Below the pieces are notes generated by a model that had not been told where the DNA came from, ran no database searches, and saw only the letters and a list, made by a program, of their open reading frames with translations. A DNA stretch of 64,000 nucleotides from Cenococcum geophilum 1.58 (Eukaryota; Ascomycota; Dothideomycetes; Gloniales; Gloniaceae). Numbering within the stretch: position 1 is the stretch's first letter; each line of letters starts with the position of its first letter. Positions 47,692-59,737 of this stretch are shown here, piece after piece. The stretch lies in contig KV748203.1 in assembly GCA_001692895.1 (NCBI GenBank), positions 1,394,330 through 1,458,329 of the forward strand, written 5' to 3'. The position numbers and the translations under genes are program-made.

Positions 47692-49402
47692 CAGTGTGTC
47701 CAAAAGTTAGCGTCGCTAGCAGCGTCGCTGCCAAGAGGCTGATAACGTAAGCAGTCAGCGAGCTTATAGAGTTGTGATAGTTAGTTAGCTATAAAACTGC
47801 AGCTAGCTAACAGCTCGCTGCCTTAGTGGTAAGATTTAGTCGTAAGCTATAGCTTTTAGTAGAAGTTAAGGATATTTAAATCTTCGGCTAAGATCCGGTT
47901 AGTTAATTATATACTAAATAATAATAAACCTCTAGAAATCTCTCGCTTAGCTATAGTATTCTTGCTTATATAAGGATTTATATATTAAGAAATATTTTAG
48001 TATATATACTATTACCAAGATTAATTGAATTAGGTATTAACTACCCTTAACTATATTATAACTATATATAATTAAAGCTCTATATTTCTAATCTAGTTTC
48101 TTTACTATACTATCTATATTATTTATAAGTAGCTAGTTATATAATAGCTTTATAGTAGTATAATAAAGGGTAGCTATTAAGCTGTTTTATTTTATATATA
48201 CAGTCGCAAAAAAATAAAAATAAAAATTAGATATACTTATATATTATAATAATATAAAAATTAATGGTTATACATTTAATATGGCTTTTATATATTACTA
48301 TCTATAATCTATATAAATGGCTAGTAGTTTAGTTATATTATAGTAGAGTAGTAGAAGAATATTTAGGCTTTAGGGTTTAAAGGAGATATTTATAGATTTT
48401 ATTATAGAGCCTTTTCTACTACCTAGAGCTAAGGTATAACTTACTCTATAACAATAAGTAACTAAGACTTCTTAAGTTAGGAATATCCTATTTATAGTAA
48501 CTACTACCTCTTTAAGGAATATCTAGTTAAAATATAAGTAGTAATACCTATTAATTTTAATAAGGGCGCGTACTAAGATATTTCCTAGTATATAAATACT
48601 TATATAAGCGGAAATAATTAAAGTATTTTCCTTAATATCTCTATTACGTACTATAATCCAATTCTTTTATATATTAGCTAAGTAGTAGAGTTTCTTTCTC
48701 TACTTCTTTCTTATTAAATTTATAATATATATATTACTTAACCTTTTTAATACCGCGTAAGGTTTATAAATTAACTACTTCCTCCTATTTTCTAAATAAT
48801 AATAATACTAAATTAGAGGATTAAGATAATTCTATATTATAAAAGCCTCTAGCTAATTAGAACTATAGCTATATATTTTCTATTAAAATGATAATCTAGT
48901 AGTTTAATTAACTATATTAACTCTAGTAGCGCTTAAACTATACCCTAGTTAATAAGCTTAAATATTAATTTTACTAGCTATAAACTAACTATAGAGGCAG
49001 AAAAGCTAGCTTAGTAAAATATATTAAAAAGAGCTTTATATTTAATTAAATCTAATATAGAAATAGAGCCTCTAAAGCCTTTACTACTAACTATTCTACT
49101 TACCTTTTTAAGCCTCTATAGGTATATAGAACGAATTTAGCTATATTTAAATACTATATTAAGTAAATTAGGGCTAAATTTTAATTAGATAATATTTATA
49201 TTTATATATAGGGGGGTGCTACTAAAAAACCGCAATAAAATACTATAAAGTTTATACTAATTTCCTAATTGGGACAGCTAGCTGACAGCTTAACAGTTAG
49301 CGTACGTTATCTAACAGTTAGCGGACAGCGAGCGATCCAATTAACGCAGTCAGTCAGCTATTTTTCTCGAGCTCGCAGCTAAGCTAACTGTTGGACACAC
49401 TG
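47692..49402. mobile_element. hAT-type DNA transposon, 1711 bp, RIP-degraded
   Basis: Terminal inverted repeats CAGTGTGTCCAA (left) and the inverse ending GGACACACTG (right) are flanked by a perfect 8-bp duplication, GTAAATAT (47684-47691 and 49403-49410). Eight-base duplications define hAT. Subterminal regions hold several copies of CTAACTGT- and GCTAGCTGAC-type motifs, as hAT transposase-binding sites often do. The interior is extremely AT-rich and its coding content cannot be assigned; it may be a non-autonomous copy. Confidence 0.88.
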
Positions 49403-49410
49403 GTAAATAT

Positions 49411-50395
49411 AGAGTATTTATACGTTCGAGATACCTCTGGCCGGGGATTCTATATTTGCGCCAGTACTAATAACTTTAAAGTGGATGTGGACATAGCTAA
49501 ACTTAATACGCGCGCATAGGTAATGTAAGAAAGGGTCTTATCGCGACAAACTATCTATTTTAGTGCTAATTAGATGTACTAGGAATGCGGTTAAGGGGTT
49601 TATTACAAGAACCTTACTAAAATAAAAAGGTAAGAGCTTAGCAATATTTGATGAACTAAAATGCTGCTAATGGAGGCCCTTTACTTCTTAGCTCGCGTTA
49701 GAAAAACTTCTTTATACTTAATTTAAATTTTCCAAAACGGCTTATTAACTTAGGCCACAGAAAAACCGTAGAATTTATTCACTTTCTTTTCTAGGACTAC
49801 TTAAAGCACCATTTATTAAAGAATACTAATAGGGCTATTACAATATCTAGGCTATAGGACCGTATTATAGGCGCTTTAAAGTGTTAAAGTAAATATAGCA
49901 TCTTTTAACAGTATATTTACAGGAACCTCTTATAGCACACGTCTAGTAATAAGATGGAGTAGATTAAGTATCCTAAGCGGAAAGTGCCATTGTAGTCATA
50001 GATAGCATATACTAGAGGTATTCGGTTTATAAAAATACTATTTAGCGCTATTAATTAGACTAATAACCTTAGGCTTAATAAGCGCAAGCTAGCATTAATT
50101 GCCGACGTGGGAAAGTTTTAGAATTGCACAACAGAACTAGATAAGAGACGTTATACCATCTTAGATTTTGGCAGAGTAAAGAAAGGATAGATATAGTATA
50201 ATGTTAAGGAGATCAAGGATCTCAGTAAGGTATAATATGTTATTATTAGAAGGTACAAAGAGATTAGTTTTAGATGGTATGTTAAGAAGTAGTACTACAT
50301 ATTAGTTATTAGGCCGACCAGTGTAGATAGTAAGTACAATTAGGTTAGTTCTAGGACGATTTATAGAGACTATATAGTAAGGGAAGCACTTAATA
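49411..50395 (+). pseudogene. HET-domain gene remnant, 3' part
   Basis: The sequence resumes after the hAT with YLYVRDTSGRGFYIC and then RAQVMQERVLSRQTIYFSAN. This corresponds to the L..RAW.LQER.L..R.I.F segment after the HET domain. The C-terminal tail near 50290-50340 reads YYILVIRPTSVDSKYN. Typical HET proteins end with this Y.LLV.PT segment. Stops are numerous. Together with 47150-47691 the gene would have had about 500 residues. Confidence 0.75.
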
Positions 50396-50810
50396 TACAA
50401 ATTGTATAAGGGTTTTACATAACGAATCTAACGAATAAACGAATATATATATAATTTCATTGTCAATTTATAAAGTACTGTCTATATACAGTGTATATAC
50501 TCGATTAGAGTTATTAAACTAAAGAGATAATATTACGGTAAATATACGGAGCCCTATAGGCTGACCTCAGACCATATAACTCTTATTATATAATTCTCTA
50601 CTTATATAATATATGCGACTCCTAAGTACTCCTTAAGGATTTATCTTAATACTATCCTATATCTATATCCCACGAATATTCTTCTAAAGCTTACAGCTAA
50701 AATTATCCTCAAAATTGAAGTTTATATAATTTTGCTACGCGCTTAATTTTAAGGACTATAATATATAGCCCTAGGCGCCCGCACTTTAATAAATTACGAG
50801 ATTGTTTAGC
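50396..50810. other. Degenerate DNA, nothing recognised
   Basis: AT-rich 3' flank of the HET pseudogene, with short ACGAATAAACGAATATAT repeats near 50415-50445. The right TIR zone of the candidate composite starts near 50810. Confidence 0.45.
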
Positions 50811-50926
50811 GATAGTATAATTAGCAGCATTTACAAAGAATGATTAAAGCAGGAAATACGTTTAACTCGCCCCCGCTAGTAGGGAGGACGGCTAACCCAC
50901 TTTAGCCACACCCTTATGCGCTTAAA

Positions 50927-51238
50927 CTGTAATAGAGAAGTACTCTTTCGTACCGTGGCAAATTACATACCTTTAAGAATAGCGGCTTACTAGATACGTA
51001 AAGTGGAGGTACTAAAACTTTTATTTACAAGCAGGGTTGGGCCTTTTTAGGTTGTTATAAAGATAACTAGTAATATTAAACCGTTCTTAGGGGCTAGAAC
51101 TAAAAAAGCATTTAAAATTATTATTTTAGTGTTAAGATTTTTATCAAGCGACGCTAAACCTAAGACGAAATAAAGTACGGCGCGAAGAAATTCCGAGAAG
51201 AGTAGGTTAATTTACCTAAAGAGGTAAAAAGCTAACTA
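50927..51238. other. Degenerate DNA outside the composite element
   Basis: No gene or repeat recognised between the right TIR and the 25-bp array. Confidence 0.45.
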
Positions 51239-51505
51239 ATAAGTGGGCGAGAAGATTTAACAAATAAGAAGGCGAGAAGATTTAATAAATAAGAGGGCGA
51301 GAAGATTTGATAAACAAGAACGTAAGAAGGTTTAATAAATAAAAATAAAGAAAATTTAATAAATAAGAGGGCGAGAAAATCTAATAAATAAAAGGATGAG
51401 AAAATTTAACTAAATAAAAGGGCGAGAAGATTTAACCGATAAGGGCGAGAAGATTTAAAACTAATAAAGGGCGAAAAGAATTGACTAATAAGAGGGCAAG
51501 ACAAG
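51239..51505. repeat. 25-bp tandem array (~11 copies)
   Basis: The unit core is GGGCGAGAAGATTTAATAA, with AATAAGA joining copies. Copies vary by transitions and small indels. The period is not a multiple of three. Confidence 0.9.
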
Positions 51506-51872
51506 CGCACCCCTAATTTTTCTCGGGCGGTATAAGAGATCGCCCCTAGAGGTAGCTCCGCGAAGCCTGGAGGAACTCTACTATAATAACTATAGACGAA
51601 AGGGTTGGTCTAAAATACGTTAATGGCGCCGAATTTAAAAGTGTAGGTGTAATTAAGAGCCCTAGGGGGAAAAAAGCCTTAGGGGAATAGAACCGCAAGG
51701 GCTTCTATAAATAGCGAGTCACTAGAATTTATTTTTGTCCTCAGCTTCTCGGCTTTTAATTAGTTGGTACGCTTCGCTAAGCCTTACTAGCTTACGCTTT
51801 AATAAGTTGCCCTACGCTATTTTATATAAGTTATATCTAAGGCTGCTGCCTAGACTTAGAGAGAAAGAAAGA
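51506..51872. other. Unclassified DNA
   Basis: Mixed composition with no recognised gene. Short CTTACGCTTTAAT-like repeats occur near 51770-51810. Confidence 0.45.
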
Positions 51873-52017
51873 GGGGGATTAAGTAGGCTCTGAAAATCGA
51901 GTATCTAGTTTTAAGTATAAATGAAGGGCTATTTTTAGCCTCTAAAAGGGTCCTAATTTTAGATATTTCGAGCGCCTAAAATTAGGTACTTCATTTTTAG
52001 TATTTACTTAATCCCCC
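51873..52017. repeat. 145-bp foldback unit with nested hairpin
   Basis: Perfect 13-bp outer arms, GGGGGATTAAGTA (51873-51885) and TACTTAATCCCCC (52005-52017). A second hairpin of perfect 11-bp arms, CCTAATTTTAG and CTAAAATTAGG (51952-51962 and 51975-51985), lies inside. Probably a very small MITE. Confidence 0.75.
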
Positions 52018-52448
52018 GAACCTCCTCGCTCCTATCTTTAACCTTTATTTTTCCTTTTAAGCAAATGGTGTAAAAAATCCTAATCTAGTAATAAAATTTC
52101 CGTATAGCTTTCCTATCTACTAAAGTCATTAAGAAAACGCTAAGCATCTATATAATGCATCTCTTAGCTAAGCTAAGACAAGACGCTACGCTAAATTTAT
52201 AGGGCTAGTGCTAATCCCTATAGAAGACGGGAGCGCCTATACCTTTAATATATATCCGTTAATAAGGATACAGGTTTTATACTAAAGATTATATACCTTA
52301 ATCTAAATTAATTAAAGATAATAGAACTAAAAAAAAAATATATTGCTATATCTTTTACAACTATGCAACTTCCCTATTTTAATAAATTTAGATAAATATT
52401 TAATAAATTTAGATAAATATTTAATTTATTAGGGATTTTAGTATAGTT
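52018..52448. other. AT-rich DNA left of the MITE
   Basis: No gene recognised. A doubled AATAAATTTAGATAAATATTT segment lies at 52380-52425. Confidence 0.5.
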
Positions 52449-55400
52449 TATAGAGGTCCCTAATAAAAGTTCTTACACCTTCCTAATTAGGAAGTTTTGG
52501 GAATAATAATGCTTATTATTATTATTAATTCTATTTATCGCCCGATTCGGTCCCTTTTTAGGTCTATGCAGGCTTCTACCTTCTATATATAGGAAAAACC
52601 CCCTAGGGGGGAAAACCTAGGTATATCCTTTTAGCTAGTCTTACGCACTCCGCCTTCGCCTCGCCTGTATACCTTTATATAATGTTTACCTTACGTACTA
52701 TGCTTTTAAGGTGTCTTAGAAGATCTAGGGGGTAGTAGGAGGGTTTGGTAATTCGCCGGCGTGCCGCCTTTAACTAGGTAGGGGGTGTCCAGTCTCTAAG
52801 GGACTAGAAGGGGGCGTATCCTTTAGTGTCCTCCTACTGGATCTTATTTGCTGTCTGGAACTGCTAAAGAACTCCTTAGCTTATAAGCTATTGTGCTGCT
52901 ATATATAGACCCCTACTTATAAAGAGCATTCGGGTAATATTATTTGTGCCTGCTCTAGTGAATAACTGGTCTCTTATAGTGCGTTAGTTGCAGAAAAGTA
53001 GTACATAGCGTACTAACTGTATAGGCTATCCGCATGTATAGTATGGCGTAATATTTAGGACATAGATGCTTGCTAGCCATGCATTTAGCCCTAGGACCTC
53101 TGTCCTTAGTAGGAAGGCGGCTATGGATTCTACCTTCGTCTGTCCTTTATATAGGGGGAGAGTTGGTGTTATCTATAGGGTAATCCATGTGGCTGCCCTC
53201 TGTGCTTTTGCCGCCTTCTTCTATTATTAGTTCCACTTAATATCTGCCCATCTTGCGATGCATATAGTGGATCTCCACTTATGCTAGTGGCCTCCTATCC
53301 TCTACTGCCGTGGTAGCGCTCCGCCGGCGTGGCGCTAGGTCTCCGCTTAGTGTTATAGTAGCTCCCATATTTCCTATTCTTTCTCTGCTGTACGTAGGCG
53401 GAGGGCTTCCTAGCTTATAAGCTTAGGCGTGTTGCCCCTCTAGGGGGCCCTTACTCCTTATATACAATTAAGTATTTAGCGTATATCCTTCTCTACTGGG
53501 TAGTCTTGTACTATAGCTGCTCTTTATATGGCAATTATGTCTATATATATGTCTAGTGGAGGTACTACTACTTCGCGTTCTAGTGCGGCACGTAGTATCC
53601 TCTTATAGGCCCCTATAATTCTATATAGGCATTAATTTTATAGTTTAACTAGTAGCTCTAGGGAGCTTTTTGCTAGTGGCTTGCCTTTTAGGTCCATGCC
53701 CTAGATCTAGGCGCCGTATAGCATTATTGGCCTTACTATAGCTGTGTATAGTAGTCGTATACGTCTAAATAAGGGTCCCTAGGTTAAGGCTACGATACGC
53801 AATATCGCTGCGAATGCTACTACTCCCCTATAAGTCGCCTATATGATATACGTATTCCAGTTTAGTCTAGCGTCCACCTATACCCCTAGGACCTTAAGGG
53901 TGGCTTCTGGTTTTGCTTCGCAGCCCTAGATGCTTACTATTGACGCTAGGTCATTATTCGCCCTCCTTTTCCTTATAAAATGGATAAGCTAGTATTTATC
54001 TAGTGCAAATTTAGCGCTATACCGTTTTGCCTATATAACGCACCTGTTATGCGCCTAGTTTAGTCTAGTACAGTTTTCTGCTGCTGTGTTTCCCTATATA
54101 ATTAGGTTTGTATTGTCTATAAATCCTAAGGCTACTATTTCCTGGTTGCTCTTAAATGTCTCTAGTAGCTTAGATATAAAGAATAAGAATAGGATTGGTA
54201 ATAGGGGCGACCCCTATAGGATGCCTGTAGGTATTAGTATTAATTCGCTTTCGTAGCCCTTAAACACTATCTTAGTGGTGCGCCCTATTAGAAAGGCTTA
54301 TATAAACTTAACTATCCAGTCTAGTAGACCCTTCTTTCTTAGGATCTATAGGAGTCTCTTATGTGATACGTTGTTAAAGGCTCTACTTAGGTCTAAGCTA
54401 AGCATAGATACTACACATCCTGGGCGGGCTTGCTACGCCACTTAGACGCTAGAGGTAATTAGGGAGAGGGCTGAGAGGGTTAATTGCTTCTTTCTTGCGC
54501 CTATTTGTGTCCATAGTAGTAGTCCTTACTCCTCTACGGCGTCTTATATACGCTCTATAACTATCTTTTCTAGAAGCTTTCCTAGCGTATTTTTAAGGGC
54601 GATTAGTTAGTAGCTTCCTAGGAGAGAGTAGTCCTTTTTATTTGGCTTTCTTAAGACGACTATAGTTGTTACTTTATAGCAGTTTAGTAGTTTGCCTTTA
54701 TATAGGTAGGTGGTTGCAGTATTTGCTAGTGGTATTGCTAAGGCTTCTAACGCAGCCTTAATTGCCTCATTTAGGATCCTATCTAGTCCTACCGCTTTGC
54801 CTATAGGGAGCTTCCAAATAGCTTCTTTTATATCCTTTATTAAGACTATCTGGCTTATCTCTAGGGGTAGGGGGTAGTCTTGGTTGCTAGTGTTCTATAA
54901 GTCTGCTTGGCCTACGCCTAGGAAGAACCTCTCTGCTAGTATTCTTATTTTTTCCCCATTATTATTTGTGTACTAGTTGTATGCTATCTAACGTAGTGCA
55001 GGTAGGTGGGGGTCCCCTAGCGTTTCCCCTGCGGCTTGCCTACTCCACTTTAATATTCGCCAGAGTCCCTAGTTGTGTGGCTTAGTGGGGTCTAAAGTAA
55101 TTTCCTTAAGGAACCGGCGCTAGCTGTTTCTGCTCTCCTTCCGTATTATCTTCTTAAGCCTATTCTTTAGGGCTTTATAACTCTATTGGTGGTAAACCTC
55201 ACCCGTCTTACTGTACTGTCGCCTCGCCCTCCTTAAGCCTGTGAGTATCTGCGCTGCCTCTAGTAACCATTCGCGCCAGGCGTGTTTACTAGGCTGGGCT
55301 ATTAGGCAGTGCTTATCTAGGCAGTTGCTTATAGTCTTCTGGATATCCTCTAGCGTTGCCTAAGGTATTATTACTAGCCTGTTAGTGATTTCCTGGGTAT

Positions 55401-57465
55401 ATTTTTCCTAATCGAGTTTCTGGATGGCGTATCTCTGGCGGGTTCATTGCGCTAGTGCGTTAACGTTAAGGGTTATCCGTATAGGTATATGGTCTGCAGT
55501 TATTGCCTATATATTCTCTGGCCCGCAGAAAGCTAGCCGGTCTACTAGTGCTTCGTGTATAAATATAAGGTTAATTGTGCTCTCTTAGGTTCCTCTTTTC
55601 CAGGTAGGTTCGCCTATTAGGGTGGTTAGGGCAAGGCCTCGCGTTTCTAGTTCGTTAAGTAGGTGAGTCGCCTATGCTTCTACTATAGCCTGCTGTCCTC
55701 CCTATGCTATATAGTGTGTATTAAAGCCCCCTAGGACTATTATCTCGCCTTCTGCTGTGTTAATTGTTTGTTAGAGTAGCCCCCACGTGGTTATCTAGGG
55801 CCTATTATCGCTTGGGTTGTAGACATTAATTATACTAATTTGGCCCCTATTTATAGCTATTTATAGTTTAGCTATATTAGGGCTAATAGTGTGATAGCTC
55901 CAGGCCTATGTGTTAATGCGTTAGCTGATTAGGAAGCATACGCGGGTAGACGGGTTTGGTTTGTATAGGAGGTAGTATCCTTTTAGTTGGTACGTTTTAC
56001 GGGTTTATTTGTTATACGCTAGCTCCTATAGGGCTATTATCTGGTGTTCTTTTAGGTCTAGGCTGTTGAATAGAGGGCGTGTTGCTCTGTAGCTAGGATA
56101 TATATATATTGCAGAGCTACAAGAGTTATATATATAGCAAGTTTGCCCAAACTGCTTGCCCAGTTCCCTACCACGGTTTTCCACGCAAACGCTTCTATAG
56201 TAGCTAGCCAGCCAAACTAGTTCCTGCCCGTGTGCACCTAATTTGCTCCATAAGCCTATCCCTACAGCCTGCCCCTGCCTAGATAGACCGACACGTGTAT
56301 CCGTCCTTTTGGGCTATATAGACAGTGTTGTTAATAAGGTGTTAATCCTTCCTCTAAGATAGGTCCACTAGGGGTCAGAGCCTAGTAAAGGGGTAAGGTT
56401 CCTAGAGTCGTCCGTCGCTGCCATTATATACTATACCCTATAGCCGTTGCCAGCTGCTTCGCGTTACCTGTGACGCTCTTGCAACGATAGGCCGACCGTG
56501 TCTTGCAGGCGTGGGCCTATGATAACTCAACGCCGCGCAGCTACCGTCCCCTACGCCTACTAACTAAACTTGTTGTCCTCCCATCTTAACTAACACCTGC
56601 ATCTAAGTCCGTTCCAGCCTACCTACATAGGTTTGCCCCAGCTCTTTCTTAGTCCATTCTGGATTAACGTCGCTACCCAGAGAGGTTGCCCTAGCTCTTT
56701 CTTGGTCCGTTCCAAATTAACGTCGCCGCCTAGAGGAGGGTTAACGCCGCTGCGTAGAAAGGGAGGATTAACGTCGCTAAATGTGGTTAACGGTGTTAAG
56801 ATTCTTCCTGTGCCCTCGCTGCCATAGCAGTCTTAGAGCGGAATAAGTACAGAGGTGCCCTATCGTCCCCTTAGACCTATCGCTTCCGCCAGCAAATATA
56901 AGCGCTGGCTTGTGGCCCTAGATCGGTCGTCTAGGTAGAGAGACGTCAGGTAGTTTTTAAGACCATTCCTCTGTTCTTAATAAGTTGTCTATGGTGGTTT
57001 TCGAGTCTTAGCACGCTAAGACCCGCGAAGACTCTGCTGTTCTAACGGCGTTAAGGACGACGCATTTAAAAGCGTCCTCTAGCCACAACGTAACGCCGCT
57101 GCATCAGTAACAGACGAGATCCTCACTCTCAGCTTGACCATACGGACAGGATGAGACGGAAAGGAACCCCCATAGGACAGTATGGGTCGGATCTCGATTT
57201 TAGTGTTCCTGTAATGCTTATTATTACTTTTTATATTTTTATATATTGTCTTACTAAGTATAAATTAAAGATCTAATAAGGAATTTTAATATATATAGTA
57301 TTAGACTAGTAAATTAATTTTTAAAATTTACGCGCCTTAATATATGCTAGGTAGACTCTAGTATACGCTATATAGGCTATAAAATACATACCTATGCTTA
57401 CGCGTACGTTAGTTTAAAACTTCCTAATTAGGAAGGTGTAAAAACTTTTATTAGGGACCTCTATA
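52449..57465. mobile_element. MITE (~310 bp) split by a LINE
   Basis: Inverted repeats of 46 bp, starting TATAGAGGTCCCTAATAAAA (52449) and its complement ending at 57465, differ at one site. Subtracting the LINE and one target duplication leaves about 310 bp without coding capacity. The TA-rich tips suggest Tc1/mariner ancestry, but the superfamily is not certain. Confidence 0.82.
52522..57211 (-). mobile_element. Tad1/I-type LINE, degraded
   Basis: The element is flanked by a perfect 15-bp duplication, TAATGCTTATTATTA (52507-52521 and 57212-57226). On the minus strand come a GC-richer 5' region (57211-56440), then an AP-endonuclease-like domain (about 56110-55430, with IIVLGGFNTHYIA). A reverse transcriptase follows (about 54850-53900, with GKAVGLDRILNEAIKAA, VVSMLSLDLSRAFNNVSHKR and ALGFIDNTNLI, where LINEs have F-DD). 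A C-terminal region extends to about 52700. Numerous stops, largely at Trp, Gln or Arg codons, break the frame. The catalytic aspartate pair reads DN. Length (4.7 kb) is short for Tad1; ORF1 is not evident. The 3' end abuts TAATAA repeats. Confidence 0.88.
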
Positions 57466-58602
57466 CTTTAATACGTTTAACAAAACGTTAAATATAGAGA
57501 ACCTGGACTTTAAAGTCGCCTTCCGCACTATATAAGACACTGCCCTAATATAGCATGTAACTTTACTATAGCTGCTTAGTAACCAGCGCGCCCATTAACC
57601 CTAACGGTCGGTACCCTTTTTCTTCTTCGGTTTAGACCCGGTATCTACCTAGCCTAGTTTAAAAGCTTATATAAGCTTATCTAATTAGCCTAAGAGTTTG
57701 TAGAAGCTTATAGGAGTCCCTATAAGAGCATACCCGACTAATAACGCGCCACGAATATTATATAGGTATAGTATAATTAGGCGAGCTGTTTATAATAGGG
57801 TATAAGAGGCGCCTTATAAAGTTTAATAGTAAATAGAGTTATAGTAGTAGAGTACGGTCGCTGTGTCAATAAGGCTAGTTAGGCAGGACCGGGTTTAAAA
57901 ACGCGTCTTTAGACTTTAAGGCTGTACTTCACCCCCTAATACGTTAGTTAGCTAGTTAAATTTACTAGAATATATAGAGGATGTTATAATTTAATTGCAT
58001 TACAAACTATAGCGTAGCTACTAGATTAACCCTATTATAGTTACTTAAAGTTAATACGCGTTAAAGATCGGGCCCGGTTTATAATAAACGCGTACCTATA
58101 ATCTCTTAGATACTTTGTAAAGGAATTTAGGGGCTAGTAGGTAGCGCGACGTTTTATTAGCTTAGGAGTTTATAAGAGTTAGTACGCGCTATTAATTAGC
58201 TTAGAAGTTTGCACGAGTTAGTAAAATAGGGCTGTGGTAATAGAGTAGGGCTATATAACGCCATAAATTCCTTAAAGAAGTGGCTAAGGCACCTAAAATA
58301 AGTATAGCCCCACTAAGCCTACGCATAGCTAGAACCTTCTACTTATAACCTTATATTACTATTACCTATCTATACTTTCTTATTAGCATAGAGTCTACTA
58401 TATATAGTATCTAAACTTAAATATAGTATAGTAAGTTATGTTTAGTGATCTAGAACTAGTATAGGGTTATATTAAGAGATTATTAGGGGTTAAGTGCTTA
58501 TCTAAAGTCCTTATATATTCTAACTGCGAGCCAGGTTTAGCTCTATGGAGTTACTAAAATAAGCTTAGTAAGTAAATCCCTAGGAGATAAAGGGTTTCTA
58601 CG
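57466..58602. other. Unclassified DNA with GGAGTTTATA motifs
   Basis: No gene recognised. AGCTTAGGAGTTTATAAGAG (58168-58187) and similar copies near 58200 and 57700 resemble, in reverse, the ACTCCTATAAAC motifs near 21205 and 21340. Confidence 0.45.
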
Positions 58603-59563
58603 TTAAATTAACAGCTAACTTTACCTTTCTTAGTGATTATAGCCGGTATATAAATCCCTTTAAGTTGACGTATTTTTCTGTAAATTAATAGCTGACCTTA
58701 CCTTTCTTAGTGGTTATAGATTGTATGTAAATCCCTTTAAGTTAACGTATTTTTTTATAAAACTAATAGCTAACCTTACCTTTCTTAGTGGTTATAGAAT
58801 GTATATAAATCCCTTTAAGTCGACGTATTTTTCTATAAATTAATAGCTGACTTTGCCTTTTTTGGTGGTTATAAAAGGTACATAAATCCCTTTAAGTTAA
58901 TGTATTTTTCTATAAATTAATAGCTAACCTTACTTTTTTTGGTAGTTATAAAAGGTATATAAATCCCTTTAAGTTAATATATTCTTCTATAAATTAATAG
59001 CTAACCTTGCCTTTCTTAGTAGTTATAGATTATATATAAATCCCTTTAAGTCGACGTATTATTCTATAAATTAATAGCTAACCTCGCCTTTTTTAGTGGC
59101 TATAGTAGGTATATAAATCCCTTTAAGTTAACGTATTCTTGTAAATTAATAACTAACTTTACCTTTTTTAGTAGCTATAGCGGGTACGTAAATCCCTTTA
59201 AGTTGACGTATTCTTTTATAAATTAATAGCTAACCTTACCTTTCTTAGTAGTTATAGATGGTACGTAAATCCCTTTAAGTTAACGTATTCTTCTATAAAT
59301 TAATAGCTAACCTTGCCTTTCTTAGTAGTTATAGTGGGTACGTAAATCCCTTTAAGTTAACGTATTCTTTTATAAATTAATAACTAACCTTACCTTTCTT
59401 AGTGGCTATAGTAGGTATATAAATCCCTTTAAGTTAACGTATTCTTTTATAAATTAATAGCTAACCTTGCCTTTTTTAGTGGTTATAGTCGGTATATAAA
59501 TCCTTTTAAGTTAATATATTTTTCTATAAATTAATAACTAACCTCGCCTTTCTTAGTAGTTAT
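58603..59563. repeat. 77-bp satellite, block 1 (~12 copies)
   Basis: CTAACCTTAC-type starts recur every 77 bp (58770, 58847, 58924). The core AAATCCCTTTAAGTTAACGT is the most conserved part. Variation is mainly transitions. Unrelated in sequence to the 68-bp satellite. Confidence 0.94.
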
Positions 59564-59737
59564 TGTCGGTTTTATAGGGGGGTGGCCTATTAAGAGTATA
59601 CTCTTGTTCTGATGGTTTGTAAATAGGTTATCAAAAGCAGAGGATCGTAAGGATCGCAGTGCTTAAGTAGGGGGCTGATGAGTCACCATAAGGATGACTA
59701 ATCAGTGGCACGCAACCACGTAATATACATTCCAACA
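59564..59737. repeat. LTR of TRIM-like element (left)
   Basis: Starts TGTCGGTTTTATAGGGG and ends ACATTCCAACA. It matches 61162-61335. Confidence 0.9.

Larger units (their letters stand above)
35072..50917. mobile_element. Candidate Mutator-like composite element with ~100-bp TIRs
   Basis: The left end at 35072 (ACAAGGGTGTGGCTAAAGTG) and the right end at 50917 (reverse complement ATAAGGGTGTGGCTAAAGTG) are inverted copies. About 46 of the first 50 bases match, and weaker matching extends to about 100 bp. Directly outside lie GCGCCTTAAA (35061-35070) and GCGCTTAAA (50918-50926), a plausible 9-11-bp target duplication with a one-base indel. Long TIRs with 9-11-bp duplications are typical of Mutator-like elements. 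No MULE transposase is recognised. Removing nested insertions (copia, solo LTR, hAT) leaves about 7.5 kb of cargo: a 68-bp satellite, a minisatellite and a HET-domain pseudogene. The alternative is two unrelated ends of the same family. Confidence 0.5.
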
